DNA of 64,000 nucleotides from Planctomycetaceae bacterium. GTDB lineage: Bacteria; Planctomycetota; Planctomycetia; Planctomycetales; Planctomycetaceae. Shown piece by piece: positions 1-9,770 of this stretch (positions are counted from its first letter, which is position 1; every line of letters begins with the position of its first letter). The position numbers were made by a program, and so were the translations under genes. The DNA lies in NCBI GenBank assembly GCA_021732995.1, contig JAKFWA010000023.1, forward strand, positions 62,001-126,000, read 5' to 3'. The notes beneath the pieces are model-generated. The model worked only from the letters and a program-made list of their open reading frames with translations, searched no databases and had not been told where the DNA came from.

Positions 1-665
1 GTCGGAGTCGTCTCGATCGGCGCGTCGTCCTTTACAGACGATTCGACGGGAGCCGTGATGGCTTTCGGCTTGAAAGTCGGTTCCGGTTCATCAGCCTGAT
101 CGAGGGTCGGGAGGCTGGGCACCTCGGCCTGCGGCACCGGGACCTTGGTCTCAACGGGTTGAGCTGTCTTCGCCTCGGGAATGCGCACCTTAATACCCGG
201 CGCGGCGGGTTCCTCGTCCACAACCGGTTGAGGTTCTACCTCGGTCGCGGTGACTTTGGGCTCAACGTAAGCCGGCTTGGCTTCCTCTTTCGTGACGACC
301 GGTGTTTCCACAACGGGTTCTTCAACCGGGTCGGCGGGGATTGGTGGCACATCGACGGGCTTCGGTGTGCGAGCCTTTTTCTTCGCCGCGATCTCGGCTT
401 CGCTGTCGTCCTCTTCCGGCGGTGGCACCACCTGAGTCGTGTTCGGTACAGGCGTCAGAATGGGCGTCTTCGGTTCGCCTTTGTCTTCGGCGGGAACGAG
501 TGGTACCGGCGCGGAAGGAGCGGGTTCAAACACCGTGCCCGATGAGTAGGAGCGACCGTGATAGACGCTCGCGCTACGGCAGCCACTGACTCCCGCGAGC
601 AGGATTGCACCGGTTACCAACGTCCAGGACGAGTTCACATTGATCCAACGCCAAAGGTGCAACAT
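1..665 (-). CDS. Proline-rich lipoprotein, partial (C-terminus outside window)
   Basis: Reading the minus strand from an ATG at 663-665, an open frame runs off the left edge of the window (221 codons visible). It begins with a short membrane-targeting segment ending in the lipobox LAGVSGC (Cys about residue 29), so a lipid-anchored envelope protein is predicted. The rest is low-complexity, rich in Pro, Glu, Val, Lys and Thr with repeated PxPV/EPxV patterns, like a flexible linker spanning the periplasm; no catalytic domain is visible in the part present. A GGAG lies about 11 nt before the ATG. Codon use is regular, supporting coding. I do not recognise the family; a globular domain may follow beyond the edge. 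Confidence 0.75.
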   Translation of the reverse strand, partial: MLHLWRWINVNSSWTLVTGAILLAGVSGCRSASVYHGRSYSSGTVFEPAPSAPVPLVPAEDKGEPKTPILTPVPNTTQVVPPPEEDDSEAEIAAKKKARTPKPVDVPPIPADPVEEPVVETPVVTKEEAKPAYVEPKVTATEVEPQPVVDEEPAAPGIKVRIPEAKTAQPVETKVPVPQAEVPSLPTLDQADEPEPTFKPKAITAPVESSVKDDAPIETTP

Positions 666-689
666 CGAGAGGCACTCCTGCAAAAAAGA

Positions 690-790
690 CAAAGGCTCAG
701 GGATCAGTGACGACGGAATGGCCTGACTGAACCGGATTGCGGTTCAACGTCGGGAGCGTCATTCCGTTGACAGTGATCCTTGAGCCTTTG
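690..790. repeat. Long imperfect inverted repeat (31-nt arms) with inner hairpin
   Basis: Bases 690-720 and the reverse complement of 760-790 match at 27 of 31 positions. Between them sits a second perfect 7-bp hairpin (728-734 pairing with 740-746, loop GATTG). The whole could fold into a long bipartite stem. It lies 25 bp upstream of the lipoprotein ATG at 665. Possible roles are a MITE-like remnant, a structured leader RNA or a protein-binding site; the sequence alone does not decide. Confidence 0.7.
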
Positions 791-1060
791 GCTAACGGGC
801 GATCTCGGGCCCTGATCAAGAACGCTCGGTCGCGGTCAACGACCGAACTCAACAGCGAGCACTCATTGATTCGGCAACAGTCAAACGGTTTGTGCTCACG
901 TTCAAGACGAATGCGAAACGAAGCTGTCGAGACTGGTCGGTCATAACTCGCGCACCGTCTCTGGCTGACCTAGCGGTAGCGCGCGTAATCCCTGCTGACA
1001 CGAAGGTATGCAGACTTCGGCGCATGCAGGCTCTGCGGCTCAAGCTTGTCCGGTCCGTTT

Positions 1061-1096
1061 GCAGCGATTGCAAAGCCCGCAGAACTCAATCGCTGC
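1061..1096. repeat. Perfect stem-loop, 10-bp arms
   Basis: GCAGCGATTG at 1061-1070 is exactly complementary to CAATCGCTGC at 1087-1096, leaving a 16-nt loop. No T-run follows on either strand, so it is not a standard intrinsic terminator. It lies about 330 bp upstream of the 1423 gene; role unknown. Confidence 0.5.
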
Positions 1097-1422
1097 GATT
1101 GCCCGCGCCGGACGTTCCCCGCGGCGTCTTCGCTGGAGTGCTCAGCATCAGCGAGCCCGGCAGATCCGGATTATCCGGCTGGGTTCCGTTCAACGCTGCG
1201 ATGCTTAGCGCCGCCGTGGAACGTGGTGCGCGATTTCCCTCTGGCATCGCATGCGCCTGCGCGCCGGGTATACTCATACGGTGCCGCGGAAGGAGCTCTT
1301 CGACAGCGGTCAAAGGAATGACATCACAGAGCTGACGAAGTCAGAGGAGTTGGTGGAAGCGTCCGCTGAACTCACGGAGCCTGTCTGCGACATCCCGTCC
1401 GAGATCGTCGTCATTCACGAGG

Positions 1423-4400
1423 ATGAGGAAGTCCGTGACTTACCGTCGATGGAGATTAGCTCGCATCCTGCTGCTGGCCGGCATTCTGGCCTGCCCGGCG
1501 GCGGCATGGTCGTTTGCTCAACCGGCACAACCTGAACCGACTCCGGCTCCCGGCGTCGAAGAAGAGGCCAAAGATCAGGACCTCAACGGGATTCGCGAGG
1601 TCTTACAGCAACTGCTCCCGCAGCCGGTTCTGCCACAGCCAAAGGTGCAGGTGCAGCCGCAAGTTCAACCCGCGGCTCCTGCCGCGCCGTTTGCGCAGCA
1701 AGTACAGGCCGATCGTGACGATCCTGCCGACAAACGCGAACTCGATGCTTATGACAAGCTGATTCCGCTTGATCCGGATCTGCAGGCTGACTGGTCGCGA
1801 GCTCAGAAACAGGCCGCCGGAGACAACTGGGGACCGGTGCTGCAGATGCTCAAACGCCTGAATGAGCGCGGCGAGGATTCACTGACGGTGCTGGAAGATG
1901 GATCGGTGACCTCGTTTCGTCGAGCGGTGCTGCGGCACCTGAGCAAAGCCCCGCGCGATGTCCGCGATACGTTTGAACGTACCTACCGCACTGACGGCGA
2001 CCGGTTGTTGAAGGAAGCGCTGGCGGATCAAAGTCTGGATAAGTTGTCGGATGTGGCGACGCGTTTCTTCTGGATTGAGCCCGGCTATATCGCGGCCGAC
2101 GCGCTGGCGACGCGGTTGATGGATCGCGGTGATACCGGAATTGCGCTGACCTGGTTCAAACAACTGTGGGAGGCACAGCCCAGCCTCACTCAGCGCACGG
2201 CCTGGCAACGCAAGGCGGCGATTGCGGCCCACATTGTGGGCGACTCGGCGTTTGAGCAGTTGATGACCAAAGCACTGGGCGCCGACGTGCACGCTGAACT
2301 GATTGCGAAGTTCAAGCCGCGCGTTCGCGACCTGGATGAGCCCGTAGCGGACTGGCCGATGTTCCTTGGCAACTCGCGCCGCAATGCGTTCGCGCGCGGT
2401 AGCGAACCTGTCAATCTGCAACGCTGGCGCGCGATCACAACGTCCAGCACGCCGCTGCAGACGGCGATTGATAACCTGTATGAATATCTGACAGAGAGCG
2501 GTATCCCGGCGATCCCGACGGCGATGCCGTTGCTCGTGAATGGCAAGGTCGTGTTTCGGTCCTTCAGCGGACTCGAAGTACTGGATGCGGAATCCGGGCG
2601 GCTGTTATGGTCGCTGGAAGATGGAATTTCGGCCGACGCCGTGCTGATGGACGGCTCCCTCGCAACGGCGTTTGGCGGGCCGAATGGTGCTGCACTTCTG
2701 CAGGGAAACAGCCATAGCAGCACGGGTGGTCCGCTCGGCCAGTACCTGTTTCAGAATTCGAATCATGCGTTGCTCAGCAGCGACGGGCGTCGCTTGTTTG
2801 TGGTCGACGACAATCCGCTGATCGCGCTGTATCAGACCAGCGGCCGTATTCCGACGCGTGGCAATCGAACGCCCGCCGCCAATCGGCTGGGTGCGAATGT
2901 CCTGCGAGCGTACGACCTGGACTCCGGTCGCATGCTGTGGCAGACCGGCGGTCCTGTTGTGCAGGAAGACCTGGCAGCTCAACTGCCGGGGACGTTCTTT
3001 CTGGGTGCTCCCGTGGTGGACGGTGACGATTTGTTCGTCGTCGGTCAGCGTGATGCCGAGATCCGGCTGCATGTACTCGAACCGGCAACCGGGCATGTGA
3101 AGTGGTCGCAGTTGCTGTCTTACGCCGACATGCCGATTGAACGTGACGCCTTGCGTCGCGTGTGGGCGATTCAGCCGTCCGTGCAAGGTTCGCTCATCAT
3201 CTGTCCGACAACGGTTGGCTGGCTGGTGGCGGTCGATCGGTCGCGGCATTCGGTATTGTGGGCACAACGTTACTTCGATCGGCTGAAGCCCGATGAAGGT
3301 GATGGTCAGCGACCGGCCCGGCTATTTGCCTTCGGCAATCAGGCGCAGGTGCGATCATTGAACGAAGAGATCGGCACGCGTTGGGCGACCTCCGCGCCAG
3401 TCATCTCCCGCAATCGGGTGCTGATGACGCCGATCGAGGCCGAGGACCATTCTGACTACGAGATGGACGATGAGGACGAAGACGAGACCTCATCGCACGA
3501 AGAAGATTCTGGGTTCGATGCGTTCCAGTGCTTTGATCTCTATACCGGCAAGCGAGTCTGGAAGCACGATCGCGCCGGGATGAGTTATGTGGCGGGCGCG
3601 TGGAACGACTGCTTCATTCTGGCTGGCAACGATCAGGTGCTGGCGATCGACCTGGACGGCAAAGAGAAGTGGAAGCTCGAACTGCCAGCAAACAAGTTGC
3701 TGCCTTCCGGCCGCGGCATTCTGGCGGACGGTTATCTGTATCAACCGACGATGCGTCGCGAGGTGCTGAAGGTCGATCTGGCGACCGGCAAGCTGGCGAG
3801 TTCGATTGATCTCACAGAACGCGACCGGCCGCTCGGAAACCTGCTGCTGTATCGCGGCCTGCTGATCTCGCATCACCCCGGCGAACTGGTGGCGCTGGAG
3901 CAACTCGCTGCGGTGGAACAGCGGTTGAGCCGTAAAGGGGAGCAACCTGCGAGTCTCGACATCCAGATGCTCGAAGCGGAGCTGGCTCTGTCGCGCGGAC
4001 AAGATGACGCGGCGTTGCAGACTCTCAGAAAGATCAAACTCGGCTCGGATCAGGCGAGCTTCCTGGAACGTTATGAACTGGACCTGCGACGGGCGCTCGT
4101 CAAAGCCGTCCGCCGCGATCCAATACATCGAGACGCATTGCTGACCGAGTTAGAAGCACTCGTACGAACGCCGAAAGACCGGCAGGAGTTTGACGAACTC
4201 GCGGTGACGGCCCTCGTGGAATCCGGCAACCCCGAAGCTGCTCTGCGACGCTTGCTGCTGATCGCACGGCGCGCGGACGAAACATTGCTGGTGCGATCCG
4301 ACAGCAGTCTGGTCACGACCGAACCGGTGGCAGCAGAGGTCGATAAAACCGAAGCGAAAGCTGTCGGCGGTGATAGCGAAGAAACCTCTCCGCCGCCATT

Positions 4401-6321
4401 GCCGCGCCCGGCGGTGCGACTGCAGGTGTCCGAAGCGGTCTGGGTGCAGGGGTTGATCCGCGATCTCTGGCCGCAGTTGGAAAACGGTGCCCGCGCTATA
4501 CTGGATCGCGAGGTCGAGTCGCTGTTGAAAGAAGCCACTGCGGACATGACGTCACCCCGAGCAGCCCGCATCGTGCGCATGCTGAACGCTCACCCCGCAG
4601 TCGTGCCCTGTGCCGAACGCTTCGCTGCCGACGCTGTGGCTGCGCGCCGGTATGTGATGGCCCGGTACTGGTTGGAGGTCGCCCGGCAACATGCACCGAC
4701 TCCGCAGGCCGCTTTGGAACGACGTCTGGCTCAAGCGCAGCTCAGTCTTGATTTTCAGGATCTCCCGACCGCTGAATCGCTGTTGCGACAGGTCACGGAA
4801 GAAGCCACAGCCGCCAAGCTGGACTCAGTCATGGCCGCCGCGACCGCGCTCTCTGAAAAGTTGAAGGCTGCAACTCCTGCCGCCCGCCTCGCGTTCGCTC
4901 CGAAGACCGCGACCATCCTGCACATGCCCAACCAGAATGCGTCGCAGCCGACGATTCCGCTGGAACCAGCCCGCCGCCGCCCGGACTTCTTTGCGGGACT
5001 GCATGTGGAAGCCAGCAAGTTCGAATACTCGCCGACTTCCGACCGGCTGCGACTGTCTCACGCACAGACCGGTGAGACGTACTGGAGCTTACCACTGCGC
5101 GCGAACTCGCAGCAGCGCGGTGAATTGCAGATACGTCGTTCGGGGCAATCGCTCATCGCCTTCAATGGCGGCGTGCTACAGGCGTTCTCTTTGCCTGACC
5201 GTCGAGTGCTCTGGTCCGTCCCGGTAGCGCTGTCGGAGACCGACGAGGAGTATGAAGGACTTCAGGTGGATGAAGGCAACTCGGAAGGTATCGGTCAGAT
5301 GGTGCCCGCCGCAGAGTTCGCGGGCGTTGGATTTGACAATAACGTTCCGGGTGACGGCCTGCTGTTTGCGAATTCGGAGTACGTGGCCGTACGTGCCAAG
5401 CAGCAACTGCAGGTCTTCGATGTTCGCACGGGCGAATTGCGTTGGATGGCTCATAAGCTGATCCATGATTTTTCGAGTGTGACGGGCACAACCGAAACGC
5501 TGTGGATCAACACGTCAGATGACGAGGGCGAAGACACGCTGGTGGCTCTACGGGCACTCGATGGCAAACCTCTGCCCAGACCGGAAGACTCTCAGGAAGT
5601 CCGGAGCGCGATCTTCATTGATGACGACAACATCGTCAGTGCCGCGTTGAACTCCGAAGCCAAACGCCTGACTCTGCAGTCGCGAGACCATCGCACGGGA
5701 CGAACAGTCTGGAAGCACGAGTTCGACGCCCGCACGGAATTCTGCAAGACCGCCGACGATGAAGTCGTCGCCTGCACGCGCGAAGGTCAGGTGATTCGCA
5801 TCGAGCTCTGGAACGGACATCGAGTGAACTCGGACCCGCCACCGCCAGCGCTGCGTCTCGGCCGCGGCTGGCGTCAGGTGGTCACAGACCGTGACCACGT
5901 CTATCTGCTGCTCAATCCGACTCAAGCCAAGGATGGTGCTAGTGTATCCGATCCATTCGATTGGGACTCCCGGCGTACGGTGGGCAGCGTGGCCTCGCTG
6001 TGGAGTCACGGCGTCATCGTCGCCTTCCGCCGCGACGACGGCCGACAGGTGTGGACGAAGAACACGTCGAAGCAGACGCTGGTGCTGAGCGATTTCCTCG
6101 CCAACCCCACCCTGCTGTTCCTGCACTACGACCGCGACGTGTTCGGCTTCGGCGGCGAACTGCAACTGGAAGTCGTCAACAAGGCGACTGGCGAACGCCT
6201 GCTAAAGCAGGTCATCGCTACCGATCAGCTCAGCTTCACCAGCGCCCAATGGGACCCGGCAACGCAACTGATTGACCTGTCCGGTTTCGAACGTCGCTAT
6301 CGCCTGGTGCTGAAGCCATAG
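1423..6321 (+). CDS. Giant secreted PQQ-type double beta-propeller protein
   Basis: The protein has 1632 residues with an N-terminal signal peptide (basic MRKSVTYRRWRLAR, then a hydrophobic run ending near AAAWS). A Pro/Gln-rich linker (about 40-100) and a helical segment (about 100-300) precede a first quinoprotein-like propeller starting at DWPMFLGNSRRN (about 313) and running to about 830, with repeated blade motifs of the form LDxxSGxxLWS and DLxTGKxVWKHD. A helical, TPR-like stretch (about 850-1150) leads to a second propeller (about 1200-1632). A very acidic insert interrupts propeller one near residues 675-698. Such propellers occur in planctomycete envelope proteins and in BamB; cofactor binding is not evident and a scaffold role is equally likely. 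The gene stands alone and converges on the kinase gene 31 bp away. The ATG follows ACGAGG directly, so the ribosome site is unusually close and the start is not certain. Confidence 0.85.
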   Translation: MRKSVTYRRWRLARILLLAGILACPAAAWSFAQPAQPEPTPAPGVEEEAKDQDLNGIREVLQQLLPQPVLPQPKVQVQPQVQPAAPAAPFAQQVQADRDDPADKRELDAYDKLIPLDPDLQADWSRAQKQAAGDNWGPVLQMLKRLNERGEDSLTVLEDGSVTSFRRAVLRHLSKAPRDVRDTFERTYRTDGDRLLKEALADQSLDKLSDVATRFFWIEPGYIAADALATRLMDRGDTGIALTWFKQLWEAQPSLTQRTAWQRKAAIAAHIVGDSAFEQLMTKALGADVHAELIAKFKPRVRDLDEPVADWPMFLGNSRRNAFARGSEPVNLQRWRAITTSSTPLQTAIDNLYEYLTESGIPAIPTAMPLLVNGKVVFRSFSGLEVLDAESGRLLWSLEDGISADAVLMDGSLATAFGGPNGAALLQGNSHSSTGGPLGQYLFQNSNHALLSSDGRRLFVVDDNPLIALYQTSGRIPTRGNRTPAANRLGANVLRAYDLDSGRMLWQTGGPVVQEDLAAQLPGTFFLGAPVVDGDDLFVVGQRDAEIRLHVLEPATGHVKWSQLLSYADMPIERDALRRVWAIQPSVQGSLIICPTTVGWLVAVDRSRHSVLWAQRYFDRLKPDEGDGQRPARLFAFGNQAQVRSLNEEIGTRWATSAPVISRNRVLMTPIEAEDHSDYEMDDEDEDETSSHEEDSGFDAFQCFDLYTGKRVWKHDRAGMSYVAGAWNDCFILAGNDQVLAIDLDGKEKWKLELPANKLLPSGRGILADGYLYQPTMRREVLKVDLATGKLASSIDLTERDRPLGNLLLYRGLLISHHPGELVALEQLAAVEQRLSRKGEQPASLDIQMLEAELALSRGQDDAALQTLRKIKLGSDQASFLERYELDLRRALVKAVRRDPIHRDALLTELEALVRTPKDRQEFDELAVTALVESGNPEAALRRLLLIARRADETLLVRSDSSLVTTEPVAAEVDKTEAKAVGGDSEETSPPPLPRPAVRLQVSEAVWVQGLIRDLWPQLENGARAILDREVESLLKEATADMTSPRAARIVRMLNAHPAVVPCAERFAADAVAARRYVMARYWLEVARQHAPTPQAALERRLAQAQLSLDFQDLPTAESLLRQVTEEATAAKLDSVMAAATALSEKLKAATPAARLAFAPKTATILHMPNQNASQPTIPLEPARRRPDFFAGLHVEASKFEYSPTSDRLRLSHAQTGETYWSLPLRANSQQRGELQIRRSGQSLIAFNGGVLQAFSLPDRRVLWSVPVALSETDEEYEGLQVDEGNSEGIGQMVPAAEFAGVGFDNNVPGDGLLFANSEYVAVRAKQQLQVFDVRTGELRWMAHKLIHDFSSVTGTTETLWINTSDDEGEDTLVALRALDGKPLPRPEDSQEVRSAIFIDDDNIVSAALNSEAKRLTLQSRDHRTGRTVWKHEFDARTEFCKTADDEVVACTREGQVIRIELWNGHRVNSDPPPPALRLGRGWRQVVTDRDHVYLLLNPTQAKDGASVSDPFDWDSRRTVGSVASLWSHGVIVAFRRDDGRQVWTKNTSKQTLVLSDFLANPTLLFLHYDRDVFGFGGELQLEVVNKATGERLLKQVIATDQLSFTSAQWDPATQLIDLSGFERRYRLVLKP

Positions 6322-6352
6322 TGCTACCTGAACAGCAATATGATCGTCACTT

Positions 6353-8497
6353 CTACTTCGCGTCCGTGTGGCTGGTCAGCCGATCGGACGCGGGGCGAGG
6401 CGAACGCGTCCATTGACGGATGCCGCGTTCGTTGATGGCTCGCAATACAAAGTACCACAGTCCTGCGACGACCAGGCCACCGACGCTCAGACCAAGCCAC
6501 GCGTAGAAGACCAGTTGCTGCTGCATCTCGTAGACAGGCTGCAAAACCGTGGCTTTGCGTTCCTGCACGATCGCGGTCCAGCGGGTCAGACCGACGGGGC
6601 AGAACGACGCCAGCCAGTCGCCGCCAAAGTCATCAGGGCTGATGATTGCCAGCGGATCCTGATAGTCCTCCAGAGAGATCCGTACTTCGCGATCTGTATT
6701 TGGAGTCGATGAACCGCCGGACTTGGCCTGCTCTTCCGCTTCTTCGATGCGCGGGATGATGCTCTCGTCAAGGTGCAGAGCACGGAACTCATCACTGGTC
6801 AGTTCAGCGCGGACCTTGGAGTTCTTCAATCCCGAATGGTCCAGCAGTCGCCAGTTGCGGCGGTCGACGATGGCGATCGTGCGATGAATGCCATCGCGAC
6901 CTCGAATGCTGACTTCGTATTGCGAGAGCAACTGCCCCAGATTCGTCGTGCGGCCGAGCACCGCAATCACGTTTTCCTGCTTGGCGTCCCACACAGGTAC
7001 CGTCATGGCGATGATGTTGGTTTTCGTCACGGCACTCTGGAAAGCCAGTGACAAGTGAGGCTCCATGATGGCCTGAATGCCTTCCGGCACGTGCCCGGGC
7101 TTGTACTCCTTGTCGCGCCCGTGGAAGTAGTCGCGATGCGAGAAGTTGTGATCGATCGTGGCAGGTTCCAGAGGATCGCGCCAGCGCTGAAAGCCCTGAG
7201 CGTCCACCAGCAGCCAGCTCACATCCAGTTCGCGGCCCTGCTCTTTGCGGCGACGATCAACGGTCGACTTCGTGCTTTCCAGGATCTGCTGAAAGTTCTC
7301 GCGGTCACTCCAGCCACGATCTGCGGACGCTGCAATCGCCGCACGTAATTGAGTGTCCGCCGCCACTTCGATGAGTTCATCCATGCGGTCCTGCAGCTCG
7401 CGTTCAACGCTACGTGAGACAATGTTGGCAGACATCACCTGGGCTTCGAACGCACGCTCGGTCAGGTTTTCTTCAGCGGTATCCACCGCACTGTCCATCA
7501 GGTTCTTCGAGAGGAAGAACATGGCGACCAGCAGCAGCCCCGGACCGATGCCTCCCAGTGCCACGAGCGGCCTCAAGCGACGCTGCCGGTCTCGGATATA
7601 CAGCACATCCAGCACAGCCTGAGCATTCGCATAACGCCGATCCGGATTCAGTTGCAAGCAGCGATCCACAATTTCAGCCAGCCGTCGATCGACTCCGCGC
7701 ACGTGATTGTGAGCCGTCGGCCGCGGTGATTCGCGCACCAACTGCTGGTAGATCTTCAGCCGCTCTTCGAGACTCGGAGCTGCGTGCAACCGCGCTTCGG
7801 CTTCGGGCGTACGATAAGGAGGTTCGCCAACCAGCAGGTGATACAGCAGCGCGCCCAGTGCATACACGTCCCATCGGGCATCCGGCACGGCCGCGAGGTC
7901 CGCTTGCTCGGGAGCCATGTAGAACAACGTACCCAGCGCCGGGTTCTGTTCGTTCGACAGACGCGACTGGCCGAAGTCGCACAGACGCGGTTCAAAGTCG
8001 GAGTCGAGCAGCACGTTCGCCGGCTTCAAATCGCAGTGCAGGACGCCTCGACCGTGCGCATGCACCAGCGCCTGGCAGATGGATCGCACGATGCGGATAG
8101 CCTCGTCAACCGGCAGCGGACCGTCCTGCAACATGGCGGACAACGAGCCGTTGTCGAGGTACTCCATCACGTAATACGGCGGGTCATGCTGCCAGCCGAC
8201 ATCGATCAATCGCACGATGTTGCGCGATGTGTAGAGCAGAGCCAACTTTTCGACTTCACGATTCAGCAGCGACCAGTCCAGCCCGCGATGATGCGTATAG
8301 AACTTGATAGCCACCTGCTTGCCCGTCTTGTTCTCGCGCGCCAGCCACACCGCTCCGTAGGCACCTTCGCCGAGCTTCTTCAGAACCTGAAACCCCATCG
8401 CGTGAGGAGCACCCGCGAGCGCCGCCTCGCTCAATCGCCGCGAGCGTTCGGAAGCCTCATCAGTTTGAAAGGGGGTAGCGTCAAGGACGTCGGACAT
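6353..8497 (-). CDS. Membrane-spanning Ser/Thr kinase with extracytoplasmic sensor domain
   Basis: This 714-residue protein begins with a Hanks-type kinase domain (about 36-300): glycine loop GEGAYGAV, catalytic Lys in VAIK (Lys65), catalytic loop HCDLKPAN (near 153) and DFG in LCDFGQ. The loop has HCD rather than HRD, so it lacks the Arg of classical RD kinases and may not need activation-loop phosphorylation. A transmembrane segment (about 315-335) is followed by an extracytoplasmic Cache/CHASE-like region (about 340-670; FSHRDYF is reminiscent of dCache sensors of chemoreceptors and histidine kinases), and a second hydrophobic segment lies near 670-692. The likely role is signal sensing outside the membrane controlling an internal kinase. 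No partner gene is adjacent, so the substrate is unknown. An ATG at 8497 fits the domain start. Confidence 0.9.
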   Translation of the reverse strand: MSDVLDATPFQTDEASERSRRLSEAALAGAPHAMGFQVLKKLGEGAYGAVWLARENKTGKQVAIKFYTHHRGLDWSLLNREVEKLALLYTSRNIVRLIDVGWQHDPPYYVMEYLDNGSLSAMLQDGPLPVDEAIRIVRSICQALVHAHGRGVLHCDLKPANVLLDSDFEPRLCDFGQSRLSNEQNPALGTLFYMAPEQADLAAVPDARWDVYALGALLYHLLVGEPPYRTPEAEARLHAAPSLEERLKIYQQLVRESPRPTAHNHVRGVDRRLAEIVDRCLQLNPDRRYANAQAVLDVLYIRDRQRRLRPLVALGGIGPGLLLVAMFFLSKNLMDSAVDTAEENLTERAFEAQVMSANIVSRSVERELQDRMDELIEVAADTQLRAAIAASADRGWSDRENFQQILESTKSTVDRRRKEQGRELDVSWLLVDAQGFQRWRDPLEPATIDHNFSHRDYFHGRDKEYKPGHVPEGIQAIMEPHLSLAFQSAVTKTNIIAMTVPVWDAKQENVIAVLGRTTNLGQLLSQYEVSIRGRDGIHRTIAIVDRRNWRLLDHSGLKNSKVRAELTSDEFRALHLDESIIPRIEEAEEQAKSGGSSTPNTDREVRISLEDYQDPLAIISPDDFGGDWLASFCPVGLTRWTAIVQERKATVLQPVYEMQQQLVFYAWLGLSVGGLVVAGLWYFVLRAINERGIRQWTRSPRPASDRLTSHTDAK

Positions 8498-8671
8498 GGG
8501 TGGGTTACTTCAGTTCGATGCAGCCAGCAGCACAGTTGTTCGGCAAGCCAAGAGCTTAGCAACCGCAACTAGCGCCGTTCGACCCCAACCAGTGCGCCTC
8601 ACGCAGGGTGCTCTCCCATCACTGACAACGCCCACTCTGACAGCCATCTTCAGCAACAGCAGCCAAACGCA

Positions 8672-9586
8672 TCAGACAACCATTGTTTCCGTCGGAACGG
8701 ATTCCTCAACGGTCACGGACCGCACCCATTCATCACACCGCTGGACGATCTCTGCGGGGCTCTGTTGCCACAATTCGTTCGACCAGACTTGGATGTCGAA
8801 GTAGCCCTCATAGTTGGCCTGCTCCAAGGCGCGAATCATTTCGAGCAACGGCAAGTTGCCCTCGCCGGGAGCGAAGCGAGCATACTCATCGCGAGCACGC
8901 CGCACGCGGTCGCTAATCTGCACATGCATGATGTCGTCCGCGATCTCCGGCAACCGCGCAAGCATCTTGTCGTCCAGCAGATGGAACGAATCGAAAGCGA
9001 CTCCGACGCGCGGATGATCCACGCGATCCACAACATCCATCGCGGCGTCGAAGGAATGCAGGTCGGTCCAGCGACCGGCGAACTCGGCCTTCATCGGGAG
9101 AACGGCCAGGTTGATATCCAGCTCAGCGGCGAGCATGGCCAGTTCCCGGATCGCCGAGCAGACCAGCTTGCGCTCGTGATTGGCGGTGTACTTGCCACGT
9201 GCTCCCGGAGCGACCACCACGCTATGTGCTTTCACTGCGGCGGCCAGGAAGAGCGTATCAAAAGCCTCATCCAGCGCCTCGCGGTAGGTGGCACCCATGC
9301 TGCCCGTGAACCCACCCACGAAGGACACGCTGGAGACATTCAGATCAGCGCAGGCAATCTGAGCGGCGACCTGACTGGGGTCAAGATCGATCAGCTTGTT
9401 GGTCCACAACCCGATGCTGCTGAGTGACGACTTCGCCAACTGCTGCAGATCTTCCTCGAACGTCGAGCGATAGGTTGTGATCTGGTTGAGCGAGAAGCGT
9501 TGTTGAATCGATCTAGGCTCGCTGCGTTGGCTGTGTGTGAGGAACGACTTCGGTACGGCGCGAGAAGACTTCCCTGGCTGGTTCAA
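8672..9586 (-). CDS. Sugar phosphate isomerase/epimerase-like TIM-barrel protein
   Basis: The 304-residue frame matches the AP-endonuclease-2 / xylose-isomerase-like TIM-barrel superfamily: an N-terminal FSLNQITT strand, VSFVGGF, VVVAPGARGK, the metal-site-type segment HPRVGVAFDSFHLL, then HVQISDRVR and PGEGNLPL, and a C-terminal YFDIQVWSNELW. Family members bind divalent metals and isomerise or epimerise sugars or inositol derivatives; the substrate here cannot be told. The start is uncertain: the longest frame begins with TTG at 9586 preceded by a GA-rich stretch, and conserved sequence only begins about 27 residues later, where no ATG or GTG is present. It lies downstream of the DUF3500 gene on the same strand, with a 184-bp gap. 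Confidence 0.8.
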   Translation of the reverse strand: MNQPGKSSRAVPKSFLTHSQRSEPRSIQQRFSLNQITTYRSTFEEDLQQLAKSSLSSIGLWTNKLIDLDPSQVAAQIACADLNVSSVSFVGGFTGSMGATYREALDEAFDTLFLAAAVKAHSVVVAPGARGKYTANHERKLVCSAIRELAMLAAELDINLAVLPMKAEFAGRWTDLHSFDAAMDVVDRVDHPRVGVAFDSFHLLDDKMLARLPEIADDIMHVQISDRVRRARDEYARFAPGEGNLPLLEMIRALEQANYEGYFDIQVWSNELWQQSPAEIVQRCDEWVRSVTVEESVPTETMVV

Positions 9587-9770
9587 GGTGCCGCTCTTTC
9601 TTGCAAGTGTGCGAAAGATAGGATGCAGGAAACAGGCGAAACTGCACTCGTCAGAAGAGTGCGATGCTGAGTGCTTAGAAAGAGTTTCCAGTGCGAGGCA
9701 ACTCAGCAGTCATCACGGGCCACGGAGGAGTCAGTTAACCGCTGACGGTCACTCCAGAATGCCCAAACTA

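Larger units (their letters stand above)
666..1422. other. Gene-free intergenic region, divergent promoters expected
   Basis: This 757-bp stretch separates a minus-strand lipoprotein gene from a plus-strand propeller gene. Short open frames exist but are Arg/Ser-rich and lack good ribosome sites, so I do not call a gene. It holds the long imperfect palindrome at 690-790, a perfect stem-loop at 1061-1096, and a TATACT at 1269-1274 that could be a -10 element for the downstream gene although no convincing -35 is seen. Confidence 0.6.

Noticed and set aside
892-1335. 147-codon plus-strand open frame upstream of the giant propeller gene
   Set aside because: Arg/Ser/Ala-rich composition without domain pattern, no ribosome site, overlaps other equally weak frames; typical high-GC spurious frame.
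2605-3267. 220-codon minus-strand frame inside the giant propeller gene
   Set aside because: Antisense shadow with His/Arg/Gln-rich composition and no domain pattern.
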